DNA from: Candidatus Fimimorpha excrementavium
Lineage (GTDB): Bacteria; Bacillota; Clostridia; Lachnospirales; Lachnospiraceae
Assembly (NCBI GenBank): GCA_018710785.1
Contig: DVJD01000050.1
Coordinates: 1-56,836 of the forward strand
DNA: 56,836 nt
Direction of reading: 5' to 3'
How positions within the stretch are numbered: position 1 is the first letter of the stretch; each line of letters starts with the position of its first letter. The translations under genes were made by a program, and so were the position numbers. The notes under the pieces are model-generated. The model did not search any database. It was not told the origin of the DNA and worked only from the letters and a program-made list of their open reading frames with translations. This document shows, in pieces, positions 27,384-36,961 of this stretch.

Positions 27384-28287
27384 GGGGGCAGAGGAAGTAA
27401 GAGAGGGGGATCTTCTCTTCCTCTGCACAGAGAGTGAGGCCTGGGTCAAACAATGGGACGGCCGGGGCAGCGTGGTTCAGGTGCCCGGGAGCGTGAAGGG
27501 GAAGCCGGTGACGAAGATTCTCCCCTACGCGTTTTGCGGCGGGCAGCCGCTGAAAGAGATTTGGCTTTCAGACGGAGTGGAGGAGATCGGCGCCCATGCG
27601 TTTTTCAACTGCAAAAATCTCAGGAAGCTGACGTTTCCAAGCAGTGTGAGGGAAATCGGAGACGGCGCGTTTAAAAATGACCTGGATTTTCAGACGATCC
27701 ATTTTTTCGTCACCGATCAGGGACCCAGGGCCTTTGGCATGCTGCAGTATCTGATGAATGACATGGAGCGAAGGATGGATGTGACCATCACGGAAGCCGA
27801 CAAAAGCCAGGCCAGGCTGGTCTTTCCGTTTTTTGTGGTGGATTATGAGGAGGACTATGAGGCCAGGGTATTTCATGAATTCTCCTATGGATGCGGCCAG
27901 CAGTACCGCCACTGCATTGAGCGGGATCATATGGATTACCGGGGATATGACCGGCTGTTTTCCGACAGCGTCCGCCAGGAAAAGGCGGAGGTGATGGAAG
28001 ATCTCGCCCTTGAACGTCTGATGTATCCGGTTCAGTTGGGACGAGAGGCAAAGGAACGGTATGAAGTGTATTTAAGACAGCAGGCAGTTTCCGTGGGAAC
28101 ACGGCTGATCGCGTCGGAGGACCGGGAGCGTCTGCTCTTTTTGGCAGGCATGGATGCCTTTTCCAAAGAGGCGGCCGATCGCCTGACGGAAGAGGCGCTT
28201 CGCCTGGAAAAAACGGCTGCGGTCAGCCTCCTCATGGATTACCGGCATAAACGGTTTTCTGTGCAGGAAAAACAATTCGATCTCTGA
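27364..28287 (+). CDS. BspA-type leucine-rich repeat protein
   Basis: 307 residues from the ATG at 27364, with GGAAAGG six bases upstream. Residues about 35-115 hold two to three LRR_5 (BspA-like) units: ILPYAFCGGQPLKEIWL, IGAHAFFNCKNLRKLTF, IGDGAFKND. No signal peptide is seen, so unlike surface BspA proteins it seems cytoplasmic. The remaining 190 residues are helical and charged, with no family I recognise. Its position, fused by overlap to the phosphatase and just before the VWA and ATPase genes, suggests it is a partner or substrate adaptor for them. Confidence 0.7.
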   Translation: MRQRMDEGAEEVREGDLLFLCTESEAWVKQWDGRGSVVQVPGSVKGKPVTKILPYAFCGGQPLKEIWLSDGVEEIGAHAFFNCKNLRKLTFPSSVREIGDGAFKNDLDFQTIHFFVTDQGPRAFGMLQYLMNDMERRMDVTITEADKSQARLVFPFFVVDYEEDYEARVFHEFSYGCGQQYRHCIERDHMDYRGYDRLFSDSVRQEKAEVMEDLALERLMYPVQLGREAKERYEVYLRQQAVSVGTRLIASEDRERLLFLAGMDAFSKEAADRLTEEALRLEKTAAVSLLMDYRHKRFSVQEKQFDL

Positions 28288-28310
28288 GTTTGCGGAAAGG
28301 AAGCAGGAAT

Positions 28311-29768
28311 ATGCCAGATGACAGAAAGAAGAAAATAGAACAGATTTCCAATGCGATTTTGGGGAGTGCCAGAAATGAGTTGTATCTTTCCATGCGGTTT
28401 TTGGATATTGCGCTGCATTCTCTTTCGTTTCAGATGAATCTGTCCACCAGGAGTATCGGCACGGATGGCAGGGCGATTTTGTATAATCCGGGCTATCTGG
28501 CGCGGGAGTATCAGGAGGACCGGAGAGAGATTAACCGGGTGTATCTGCATATGCTGCTTCACGGGATGTTTTGTCATATGATGCATGCCGATGAGAAGGA
28601 ACCGGTTTTTTGGAATCTGGCCTGTGACATTGCGGCGGAGTCCATCATCGACGGATTGGAGTATCCGTGTGTCCGCCGTGTGGTGTCCGATGAGAGAAAT
28701 GAGATGTATCAGAGGCTGAATAAGGAAATCCCTGTGCTGACGGCGGAAGGTATCTATAAGACTTTGCGAAGACAGCAGATGAGCTATAAAGAAGCCCAGG
28801 AGTGGAGCCGGATTTTTTTGGCAGATGACCATGGCTTTTGGGAGGTTCTCAAAGATGAGAAGAGGCCGGGGGCAGAGGGGCCGGGAGGGGATGGCGGACA
28901 TGGGGAGGCCGATGGCCGTCCGCCCGGACAGAGAGAAGGAGAGGAACCGGGAAAGGACGGCGGCGGATCCGGCGGGGAATCCGGTGGAGAGAAGACGCAT
29001 TCCCGTGCGTCTTCGGTTCCCAATATGAGCCGCAAGCAGAGGGAAGAACTGGAAAAAAAGTGGAATGACATTGCCGGAAAGACGAAGACCAATATGGAGA
29101 CATTTTCCAGAGAGGCCGCAAAAAATGCCGGAGCCCTCACCCGGGCCATCCGGATTCAGACCAGAAGAAGACAGGATTACAGGGAATTTTTGAGGCGATT
29201 TGCAGTGCGCAGGGAAGAGATGAAGCTGGATCCGGATACCTTTGATCTGGGCTACTATTCCTATGGCATGCAGGTGTATGGCAACATGCCCCTTTTGGAG
29301 CCGGTGGAGTGGCGGGAGGAGAAAAAAATCCAGGAGTTTGTCATCGCCGTGGATACGTCCGGTTCCTGTTCCGGCGAGCGGATCCGCCGCTTTTTGGAAG
29401 AAACGTATCAGATTCTGACCGAGAAGGAAAACTTTTTCCGAAAGGTGAAGATTCATTTGATTCAGTGTGACGCCAAGGTACAGAAGGATGAAGTCATTAC
29501 GGATCTGGAACAGATGAAAGCCTATGCAGACCGGTTTGAACTCCGAGGATTCGGAGGAACGGATTTTCGGCCGGTGTTTGCCCATGTGGAGGAACTGAAG
29601 AAAACGGGTGTATTTCATAACCTGAAGGGGCTGATCTATTTTACGGACGGATTGGGGATATACCCGAAGAAACGGCCGGACTACGATACGGCATTTGTGT
29701 ATGTGGGATCGGATTGGGAGGTGGGGGAAATTCCTCCCTGGGTGATTCCCATTTGGCTTTCGGAGTAA
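28311..29768 (+). CDS. VWA-domain protein with metallopeptidase-like N-terminus (DUF2201 type)
   Basis: 485 residues from the ATG at 28311; an in-frame TTG seven codons earlier is less likely. Residues about 20-170 resemble the putative metallopeptidase part (HMLLHGMFCHMMH, then WNLACDIAAESII). A low-complexity Gly/Glu/Arg-rich linker runs about 185-245. The C-terminal VWA domain has an intact MIDAS: AVDTSGSCSG, the Thr in GFGGTDFRP and YFTDG. Such proteins pair with MoxR-type ATPases, as here, 19 bases upstream of one, and are thought to work in metal insertion or protein maturation. Confidence 0.85.
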   Translation: MPDDRKKKIEQISNAILGSARNELYLSMRFLDIALHSLSFQMNLSTRSIGTDGRAILYNPGYLAREYQEDRREINRVYLHMLLHGMFCHMMHADEKEPVFWNLACDIAAESIIDGLEYPCVRRVVSDERNEMYQRLNKEIPVLTAEGIYKTLRRQQMSYKEAQEWSRIFLADDHGFWEVLKDEKRPGAEGPGGDGGHGEADGRPPGQREGEEPGKDGGGSGGESGGEKTHSRASSVPNMSRKQREELEKKWNDIAGKTKTNMETFSREAAKNAGALTRAIRIQTRRRQDYREFLRRFAVRREEMKLDPDTFDLGYYSYGMQVYGNMPLLEPVEWREEKKIQEFVIAVDTSGSCSGERIRRFLEETYQILTEKENFFRKVKIHLIQCDAKVQKDEVITDLEQMKAYADRFELRGFGGTDFRPVFAHVEELKKTGVFHNLKGLIYFTDGLGIYPKKRPDYDTAFVYVGSDWEVGEIPPWVIPIWLSE

Positions 29769-29787
29769 AGAAAGGAGGAAACGGATA

Positions 29788-31320
29788 TTGAATATCAAAC
29801 AGGTGAAGAAAGAGCTGATACGAACCATCCAGGCCTATCTTTTGAAGAATGAGGATGGGGAGTACCGCATGGATTTTGTACGCCAGAGACCGGTGCTTTT
29901 GATCGGGCCGCCGGGGATCGGAAAGACGGCGGTGATGGAACAGGTGGCGAAAGCGTGCGGAATCGGGCTGGTGGCCTATACCATCACCCATCATACGAGG
30001 CAGAGCGCCATCGGCCTTCCCTTTATCCGGGAAAAAGAGTATGGAGGAACCAGATATTCGGTGACGGAGTATACCATGAGTGAGATTGTGGCGGCCGTCT
30101 ATGAGAAGATGGAGCAGACCGGATTAAAAGAAGGGATTTTGTTTTTGGATGAAATCAACTGTGTGTCGGAGACGCTGGCGCCGACCATGCTTCAGTTTCT
30201 GCAGTTTAAGATGTTCGGAAACCACAAAATTCCGGAGGGATGGGTGATCGTGGCGGCCGGAAACCCTCCGGAGTATAACAAATCCGTGCGGGAATTTGAT
30301 CTGGTGACGCTGGACCGGGTGAGGAAAATCACGGTGGAAGAAGATTATGGTGTCTGGAAAGAATATGCCTACCAGAAGGGAATCCATTCGGCCATCATCG
30401 GATATCTGGATCTGAAAAAGGAGAATTTTTACCACATTCAGATGGCGGCGGACGGCATGGAGTTTGTCACTGCCAGAGGCTGGGAAGACTTATCGGAGAT
30501 GATCGGCGCCTATGAGACCATCCATGTGAAGCCGGAGGAATCCATGGTGGTTCAGTATCTGCAGGATGAGAGAATCGCCAGGGACTTTGCCAATTATCTG
30601 GATTTTTACTATAAATATCAGACGGTGTATGATATGGAAGCCATATTAAGCGGCGAGGGGACAGAGGAAATGATCCGAAAACTGGCGTATGCCCCCTTTG
30701 ATGAGAGGCTCAGCGTAATCCGTCTGCTGATGGGAAGTCTGGGAGGTTCCTGCCGGGACGCGTACCTCACCGATCGGTTCGTGAGCTGTTTATTTGACTG
30801 GCTGAAGCAGGAGAAAGAAACGATACAGGATCTGGATGGGAAAGGCGAAGACACGGCCGCCTATCTGGCAAAGCGGACAGCGGACCGAAGGGAGAGGTAT
30901 AGGAAGAAAAAGAGGGCCGACCTGTATACAAGGGAAGAGGCATATGCAAAAAAGAAAAGTCTGGAATGCATGGAACTTTATGCAAAAAAACTGAAAGGTG
31001 CTTTGGAGAATGGAGAGCGGGACAGCTTTGCGGTTTTGAAAGAGGAGTTTCAAAAAGAAACGGCACGCCGCCAGGAAGAAATCAATACCATAAGGAATCG
31101 GATGGAACAGGCGTTTTCTTTCGTGGAGCGCGCATTTGGGGAAAGTCAGGAGATGGTAATCTTTCTCACGGAACTGGCCATGAATTTTTATACCCTCACC
31201 TTTATACGGGAAAATGGATGTGAGGCCTACTATCATTACAATGAAGCGCTTTTATTTGAAGAAAAACAGAAAAAAATACTGGAACAAATTCAAAGTATCG
31301 AGGACTGGGAGAACCTGTAA
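29788..31320 (+). CDS. MoxR-like AAA+ ATPase
   Basis: 510 residues with a TTG start at 29788 after the strong site AAAGGAGG. AAA+ core: Walker A GPPGIGKTAV, Walker B GILFLDEINC, sensor AAGNPPEYN, all in the first 190 residues. A long charged, partly coiled-coil C-terminal part (about 340-510) is extra to the common MoxR length of about 300-330. It should remodel or load a client together with the upstream VWA protein. A terminator overlaps its last codons. Confidence 0.88.
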   Translation: MNIKQVKKELIRTIQAYLLKNEDGEYRMDFVRQRPVLLIGPPGIGKTAVMEQVAKACGIGLVAYTITHHTRQSAIGLPFIREKEYGGTRYSVTEYTMSEIVAAVYEKMEQTGLKEGILFLDEINCVSETLAPTMLQFLQFKMFGNHKIPEGWVIVAAGNPPEYNKSVREFDLVTLDRVRKITVEEDYGVWKEYAYQKGIHSAIIGYLDLKKENFYHIQMAADGMEFVTARGWEDLSEMIGAYETIHVKPEESMVVQYLQDERIARDFANYLDFYYKYQTVYDMEAILSGEGTEEMIRKLAYAPFDERLSVIRLLMGSLGGSCRDAYLTDRFVSCLFDWLKQEKETIQDLDGKGEDTAAYLAKRTADRRERYRKKKRADLYTREEAYAKKKSLECMELYAKKLKGALENGERDSFAVLKEEFQKETARRQEEINTIRNRMEQAFSFVERAFGESQEMVIFLTELAMNFYTLTFIRENGCEAYYHYNEALLFEEKQKKILEQIQSIEDWENL

Positions 31321-31346
31321 CGGGGGATTCCAGTCCACTTTTTTTT
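31302..31346 (+). terminator. Intrinsic terminator overlapping a stop codon
   Basis: GGACTGG at 31302-31308, inside the last codons of the ATPase gene, pairs with CCAGTCC at 31330-31336, followed by eight T residues. Confidence 0.7.
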
Positions 31347-31521
31347 CACAAAATGATGTTAGTTCTTTCACAATTTTATAAAAATTTTTTCACAGATTTT
31401 CTCTATACTTCAGGATGTAAACGATGAAGAAACAAAAACAACAACCGGAAAGGAAAAGAAAAGTGATATTTGTACCACCGGTGTTCTGGCGGCGAAAGAA
31501 ACCGCAGAGAGGATGGGTATT

Positions 31522-32862
31522 ATGTTAGAGTTTAGAGAAAATCATTTTGAAGAGACTTCCGAAGAAAATAGAGGAAATGAAAACAGGGAAAGGAGAAACA
31601 GAAGGCAGAAAAAAACGATGGTTAAAAAAATCGGCGCGCTGACCTTGAGTGCCGTGCTGTTTGGCACAGTGACAGCGGGGACCTTTCAGGGAATCCATTA
31701 TCTGGCAGGAAATGCGGGCAGTGAAGCAGCATCCGGCACAGAAAATAATCAGCAGACCAGTCATCTATTGAATGCCAATGTTCTCTCCACAGATAATTCG
31801 ACCCGTGCCACAGGCACTCTGGACGTATCTTCCATCGCAGAAGCAGCCATGCCGTCCATTGTATCCATTACAAATCGATCGGTTCAGGAAGTACAGAACT
31901 ATTTCCAGACATTCGGATTTAGTTTCCAGCAGCCGCAGACAGAAGAGACAGAAAGCTGCGGTTCCGGTATCATAATCGGACAGAATGATACCGAACTTTT
32001 GATCGTAACCAATAACCATGTGGTAGAGGGAGCGGATACCTTGTCTGTCAGCTTCATAGACAATCAGGTATATGAAGCCAATATCAAAGGAACAGATGCA
32101 GCCAATGATTTGGCCGTGATCGCCGTTCCGCTGGCCAATATTTCAGAAGATACCATGTCAAAGATTTCTGTGGCAGCCATCGGCAGTTCCGATGATCTGA
32201 AAGTCGGGGAACAAGTGGTGGCCATCGGAAATGCGCTGGGATATGGACAGTCAGTGACGACAGGAATTGTCAGCGCCACCGACCGTGTCATCAGTACTGC
32301 TTCTGAGAGCGGCGAAACCACGACAGAAGCCAATACATACATCCAGACCGATGCCGCCATCAATCCGGGAAACAGCGGCGGCGCTCTTTTGAATATGAAC
32401 GGAGAACTCGTCGGTATCAATTCCGCAAAGCTGGCTTCCACAGATGTGGAAGGTATGGGCTACGCGATTCCGATTTCACGGGTTTATGATATTATTGAAG
32501 GTCTGATGAATCAGACGACTCGTACAAAGGTTGCGGAAGAAAACCAGGGGACACTGGACATCAAGTGTCAGGATGTGACGAGCCAGATGGCAGATGCATA
32601 CGACGTACCGCAGGGTGTTTATGTTGCTGAGGTGACAGCTGGCGGAGCTGCTGATCAGGCAGGCATCACCACTGGTATGATTATCACAGCATTTGACGGA
32701 AAAACAGTGACGGATACCACGCAATTGAAAGATGTATTGTCTTACTATTCTGCCGGGGAGACCGTTGATATGACCGTATATACTCTGAATACAGACGGAA
32801 CCGCATATACACAGACGACCATCTCCATTACGCTGGGAGGAAACGCAGCGTCGATCGCATAA
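31522..32862 (+). CDS. htrA: HtrA/DegP-type serine protease with PDZ domain
   Basis: 446 residues. The ATG at 31522 is chosen because GAGAGG lies nine bases before it; the ATG at 31513 touches that site. A charged 35-residue cytoplasmic start and one membrane helix (about 37-60) anchor it outside the membrane. The trypsin-like domain has His166 (NNHVVEG), Asp196 (NDLAVI) and Ser285 (NPGNSGGAL). A PDZ domain covers about 345-440 (GVYVAEVTAGGAADQAG). It degrades misfolded envelope proteins. The gene is monocistronic. Confidence 0.93.
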   Translation: MLEFRENHFEETSEENRGNENRERRNRRQKKTMVKKIGALTLSAVLFGTVTAGTFQGIHYLAGNAGSEAASGTENNQQTSHLLNANVLSTDNSTRATGTLDVSSIAEAAMPSIVSITNRSVQEVQNYFQTFGFSFQQPQTEETESCGSGIIIGQNDTELLIVTNNHVVEGADTLSVSFIDNQVYEANIKGTDAANDLAVIAVPLANISEDTMSKISVAAIGSSDDLKVGEQVVAIGNALGYGQSVTTGIVSATDRVISTASESGETTTEANTYIQTDAAINPGNSGGALLNMNGELVGINSAKLASTDVEGMGYAIPISRVYDIIEGLMNQTTRTKVAEENQGTLDIKCQDVTSQMADAYDVPQGVYVAEVTAGGAADQAGITTGMIITAFDGKTVTDTTQLKDVLSYYSAGETVDMTVYTLNTDGTAYTQTTISITLGGNAASIA

Positions 32863-33076
32863 CCGAAAGGAAATGTCAGCAGCGGCAGAGAGAAATTTTA
32901 TAGGTTTCGGATAAAAAAACAAAGGTTCGCAGAGAAAATGCTGACGGAATGTGAATGAAAAATGAACAAAGAATGAAAAAATGAAGGATTTTTAAAAAAA
33001 TTCATATTCTAAATCCCTGGAAAATTTTCTATACTTGTATCATAACAAGGGAAAATCTTTTAAGGAGGAGAAGAAT

Positions 33077-34816
33077 ATGAGAAAACGATTTATGGCAGCG
33101 GCCCTGGCAGCCGTGATGACCGCATCGGCCCTGGCAGGATGCGGCAGCGATTCCGCGTCGACCACAGCGGCTCCCGCAGCAGGAGAAAGTGAAACAGAGG
33201 CTGCGCAGAGCGCCGGAGAAGAAGCTACGAAGGCGGAAGACACGGAAGCAGAAGACACAGGAGAAAAAGAAACTCTGGTAGTGGGACTTCAGGGAAATAC
33301 CAATATTACGGATTTCAAGGATAATTACCTGACAAAGCTTCTGGAGGAAGAGTTAAACTGCAACCTGGAGATTTATGAATTTGCGGCTACCGGCAGCGAT
33401 CTGGAGACTCAGGTTTCCCTGATGGCCAGCGGCGGTAGCGATGATGTTCCGGACGTGATTTTATATAAGGGATTTACTCCGGAAACCGTGTTAAATTACG
33501 GAACCAATGGATTCTTCATTCCGATCAATGAGTATTATGAGAGAACCGATACCAACTATGCGCAGATTCCGGAGGAGGATAAGGAAGTCATTGAGAAGGC
33601 CATGACGCTTGCCGATGGAAATATGTATTCTATTCCAAACTACTCAGAGAGTCCATGGAATGATACGCCAAACAGGCTGTTTATCAATACCACGTGGCTG
33701 GATAAACTGGGATTGGAGATCCCCACAACTACCGATGAACTGTATGAGGTTTTGAAGGCATTTGTCAACAACGATCCCAACGGCAACGGCATGAAAGATG
33801 AGATTGGTCTCTACGGATACACCGAGGGCGGATATGGAGAGGATATCGTAGACACCATTATGAACGCTTTTGTATTCTACAACGGCGGCGAGCAGAACGG
33901 CGGCCTTGCGCTGGATGAGACCGGCGAAACGGTGATCGCTCCTTTCACCACGGAAGGGTGGAGAGAAGGACTTCGCTATTTTAAGAAATTATATGATGAA
34001 GGTCTGATGTCTTCTTCTGTCTTTACAGACGATACGACACAGTTTAGAGCTACTCTGAACAGTGAAACCAATGTCGTAGGCATGGTATCCGCAGGAAGCA
34101 AGAGCAACTGGACTGATGTTGACAACAATCCGAATTTCCTGGAACTGACCATGATCGAGCCGATGACGGGTCCGGAAGGGCTTTGCTACAGCCCCTATGC
34201 GGAATATTCACCGGAGTTTAACTTCTTTGTGACCTCCAGCTGTGAAAACGTGGATCTGGCTTTGGAACTGGGCGACTGGTTTATGACCATCGAGCATTCC
34301 AGAATCGGAAGATACGGCGAGAAAGGCGTGGACTGGACGGATGATCCGGAAGTATGTGCTGAATACACCAATGCCTATGTGGAAGCCGGATATGCTGAGG
34401 AAGTGACAGGCGTATGGCTGACCAATATATGGTCTGAGCCAAACAATAAATTCTGGCAGAACATCAATACCTACTACAGTCCTCTGGAAGGCGAGATGAG
34501 TATGGCAAACGGCGTGACTGTATTCGATGAAAACTCCAAGAGCAGCATGCTGGAGGCATACAACCTGGAGTACAACTATGACAAGCATCCGGAACATATT
34601 CTTCCGCTGCTTCACTATACCGCAGAGGAGAGCGCACAGTGCGCACAGAGCATGGCAGATATTAAATCATTGGTAGAGCAGGCAAAAGCGGAATTCATCA
34701 CAGGCACAAGGGATATCGAGAGCGGCTGGGATGCTTATCTGAATGAACTGGAACAGTGCGGTCTGAGCGACTGGATGGCGATTGCCCAGACAGCCTTTGA
34801 AAGAGCCCAGCAGTAA
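33077..34816 (+). CDS. Extracellular solute-binding lipoprotein, third paralog
   Basis: 579 residues from the ATG at 33077, after AAGGAGG. Signal with lipobox SALAGC, Cys22, then an acidic Thr/Glu linker to about 65. It is highly similar along its length to the lipoprotein at the window start, including the PTTTDELYEVLK segment and the calcium-loop motif DPNGNGMKDE. It has no adjacent permease and ends in a terminator, so it is an orphan binding protein that probably shares a transporter encoded elsewhere. Confidence 0.88.
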   Translation: MRKRFMAAALAAVMTASALAGCGSDSASTTAAPAAGESETEAAQSAGEEATKAEDTEAEDTGEKETLVVGLQGNTNITDFKDNYLTKLLEEELNCNLEIYEFAATGSDLETQVSLMASGGSDDVPDVILYKGFTPETVLNYGTNGFFIPINEYYERTDTNYAQIPEEDKEVIEKAMTLADGNMYSIPNYSESPWNDTPNRLFINTTWLDKLGLEIPTTTDELYEVLKAFVNNDPNGNGMKDEIGLYGYTEGGYGEDIVDTIMNAFVFYNGGEQNGGLALDETGETVIAPFTTEGWREGLRYFKKLYDEGLMSSSVFTDDTTQFRATLNSETNVVGMVSAGSKSNWTDVDNNPNFLELTMIEPMTGPEGLCYSPYAEYSPEFNFFVTSSCENVDLALELGDWFMTIEHSRIGRYGEKGVDWTDDPEVCAEYTNAYVEAGYAEEVTGVWLTNIWSEPNNKFWQNINTYYSPLEGEMSMANGVTVFDENSKSSMLEAYNLEYNYDKHPEHILPLLHYTAEESAQCAQSMADIKSLVEQAKAEFITGTRDIESGWDAYLNELEQCGLSDWMAIAQTAFERAQQ

Positions 34817-34865
34817 GACAGACACCCCATGGGCAGGTAAAGAAATAATGCATTAAATTATAAAG

Positions 34866-34913
34866 TCCGGGGTCATGATTTTGCAGGACGCAAAACCATG
34901 ATCCCGGATTTTC
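34866..34913 (+). terminator. Intrinsic terminator
   Basis: TCCGGGGTCATG with GCAAAA on the inner side pairs with CATGATCCCGGA (ending 34908), then TTTTCT. It ends the solute-binding gene. Confidence 0.7.
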
Positions 34914-35042
34914 TGTGTTATCTGGAAGAAACGTAAAAAATAATGCGGGATAACGGTTTCTGTGCTTGTGTACATGCGCAGAAAAGACTATAATAATATC
35001 AGTAAATGCGTAAGGATATACAAAAATTTTCAGGAAGAAGGG

Positions 35043-36605
35043 ATGAAGGTGAAAACATTTCGCTATGACGATGTGCCGGTGATTGAGACGACTTCCGGAA
35101 AGCTGAAAGGTTATTTTTATGACGGAGCGTACGTGTTTAAAGGAGTGCCCTATGCGTATGCGGATCGGTTCCAGATGCCGCAGGCATCGGCATGGGAAGG
35201 GGTCCGGGATGTGACGTCCTATGGATTGGTCTGTCCGTTGATGAGTCAGGGAGAGCCCAGGGGGGAACTCATGGTGCCCCACCGCTACTGGCCCCAGGAT
35301 GAGCACTGCCAAAATCTGAACATCTGGACCAAGACGTTGGATCCGGATGCCAAATGTCCGGTGCTGGTGTGGCTGCACGGTGGCGGATACTATGCGGGAT
35401 CGTCCATTGAACAGGTGGCCTATGACGGATTTGGGCTGTGTATGTATGGGGACGCAGTGGTGGTATCCATCAACCACAGGCTGAATATTCTGGGATACCT
35501 GGATCTTTCCTGCTTCGGAGAAAAGTACAAAAATTCCGGAAATGCAGGGAATGCGGACATCGTGGCGGCACTTCGGTGGATCCATGATAATGTAAGGGCG
35601 TTTGGAGGCGACCCGGATAATGTCACCGTATTCGGACAGTCCGGAGGCGGTATGAAAGTGGCGGATCTGATGCAGATTGAGGAGGCCGACGGTCTGTTTC
35701 ATAAGGCTCTGATCATGAGCGGTGTGGCAAATCAGGACATGCTTCCTTCCAGCACCGGAGACGGGCGGGAAATTGTGACGGCCATGCTGAAAGAACGGAA
35801 CCTTGGGGAGGATGAGGCGGAAAAACTGGAGCGTGTACCGTATGCAAGTCTGGTTCAGGCCTACGAAACGGTGAGCCCTGCCATAGCCGAAAAGGGCGGA
35901 TACATTGGAGGAACTCCTTTGGTCAATGACTACTACAGGGGAAATCCGCTTCAGTACGGGCTGCGGGACCGCGGCCGTAAGATTCCTCTCATGATTGGTA
36001 CCGTTTTTGGGGAATTTTCTTTCCGCCCGGCAGAGTACGACAAGACGCGGCTGTCAGAGGAGGAGACCGATGCCCTTCTGAGACAGGCCTATGGAGAGAG
36101 GGCCCAAGAGGTGGCAGAGTGTTTTCGGAGGACCTATCCGGGCAAAGCGGTGACGGATGTGCTGTCACTGGATCGGGTGATGCGCCAGCCGTCCAAACGC
36201 CTGGCAAAACTCCATGCGGAGGGAGGAAAAAGCGGCACGTACCTGTATAATTTTGTACTGGAATTTCCATTCCAGCATGGAAAAGCCGCCTGGCACTGCT
36301 CCGATATTCCATTTTTCTTCCACAATACGGATAAGGTGGAGATCTGTGCCATACCGGGAGTCCGCGAGCGGCTGGAACAGCAGATGTGTGATGCCTGGCT
36401 GTCCTTTGCCCGGACGGGCACACCTGTGTGTAAAAATCTTCCCAAGTGGGAGAGCGTCACGCCGGATCGGGAGCCGACCATGCTGTTTGACCGGGTTTGC
36501 GAAGTGCGGGAAAACTACGACGATGAGCTGTATGCGCTCATCGACAGCATCCTTCCGCCCTATCAGACGAAAGAAGAGCTGGAGAAACAGGATGTGCAGC
36601 ACTAG
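35043..36605 (+). CDS. Type B carboxylesterase
   Basis: 520 residues from the ATG at 35043, after AGGAAGAAGGG. The alpha/beta-hydrolase fold shows GVPYAY, the oxyanion loop WLHGGGYYAGS, and the nucleophile elbow FGQSGGG with Ser200 (most relatives have GESAGG). AWHCSDIPFFF near the C-terminus contains the likely catalytic His. There is no signal peptide. It hydrolyses carboxylic esters, for instance acetyl or acyl groups of imported compounds; the true substrate is unknown. It stands alone between a terminator and palindromic element D. Confidence 0.88.
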   Translation: MKVKTFRYDDVPVIETTSGKLKGYFYDGAYVFKGVPYAYADRFQMPQASAWEGVRDVTSYGLVCPLMSQGEPRGELMVPHRYWPQDEHCQNLNIWTKTLDPDAKCPVLVWLHGGGYYAGSSIEQVAYDGFGLCMYGDAVVVSINHRLNILGYLDLSCFGEKYKNSGNAGNADIVAALRWIHDNVRAFGGDPDNVTVFGQSGGGMKVADLMQIEEADGLFHKALIMSGVANQDMLPSSTGDGREIVTAMLKERNLGEDEAEKLERVPYASLVQAYETVSPAIAEKGGYIGGTPLVNDYYRGNPLQYGLRDRGRKIPLMIGTVFGEFSFRPAEYDKTRLSEEETDALLRQAYGERAQEVAECFRRTYPGKAVTDVLSLDRVMRQPSKRLAKLHAEGGKSGTYLYNFVLEFPFQHGKAAWHCSDIPFFFHNTDKVEICAIPGVRERLEQQMCDAWLSFARTGTPVCKNLPKWESVTPDREPTMLFDRVCEVRENYDDELYALIDSILPPYQTKEELEKQDVQH

Positions 36606-36682
36606 GGCCGCATGGCGGGGCGTTCAGCGGGATAAGCATGACAAATGAATGAATGGATTGGGAAGAAGATGGAAATCCGGAC

Positions 36683-36836
36683 GGCCGGAGAGAACGAACC
36701 TTTTCCCTGTCGGGGCGCTCTCGCTCAATGAAAAACGTAGCGGTACTAAGATTTTTCTGCGCCGTGTCCGGCTGGAAAAATCAAGTACCGACGTTTTTCA
36801 AAGCCCGTCAGGAAAAAAGGTTCGTTCTCTCCGGCC
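36683..36836. repeat. Palindromic element, copy D (full)
   Basis: Near-perfect 27-bp arms surround a core nearly equal to copy B (AAAAACGTAGCGGTACTAAG at 36731, GCTGGAAAAATCAAGTACCG). Relative to copy B one base in the left arm is changed (GAGAGC to GAGAAC) and the partner in the right arm has changed too (CGCTCTC to CGTTCTC), keeping the pair. A short degraded tail follows. Confidence 0.85.
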
Positions 36837-36923
36837 TGAGAATGCTTTTCGGAAATAGAAGATTTTCATTTTGTTCACACTCCATGCATTTATGTGTTTA
36901 TCGTGAATGGATAAAAAAAGTGC

Positions 36924-36952
36924 TTGACATCATTCGGATGCAGTGATAAACT
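36924..36952 (+). promoter_or_regulatory. Promoter of the T-box operon
   Basis: Perfect TTGACA at 36924-36929, 17 bp, TAAACT at 36947-36952. Transcription would start near 36960, at the 5' end of the T-box leader. Confidence 0.75.
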
Positions 36953-36961
36953 ACTAACAAT

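Noticed and set aside
28239-29828. 529-codon minus-strand frame
   Set aside because: Shadow of the VWA gene, whose MIDAS and linker are clear.
36649-36946. Two short frames over palindromic element D
   Set aside because: They read through both arms of the palindrome; similar frames appear in copy B, as expected for a non-coding repeat.
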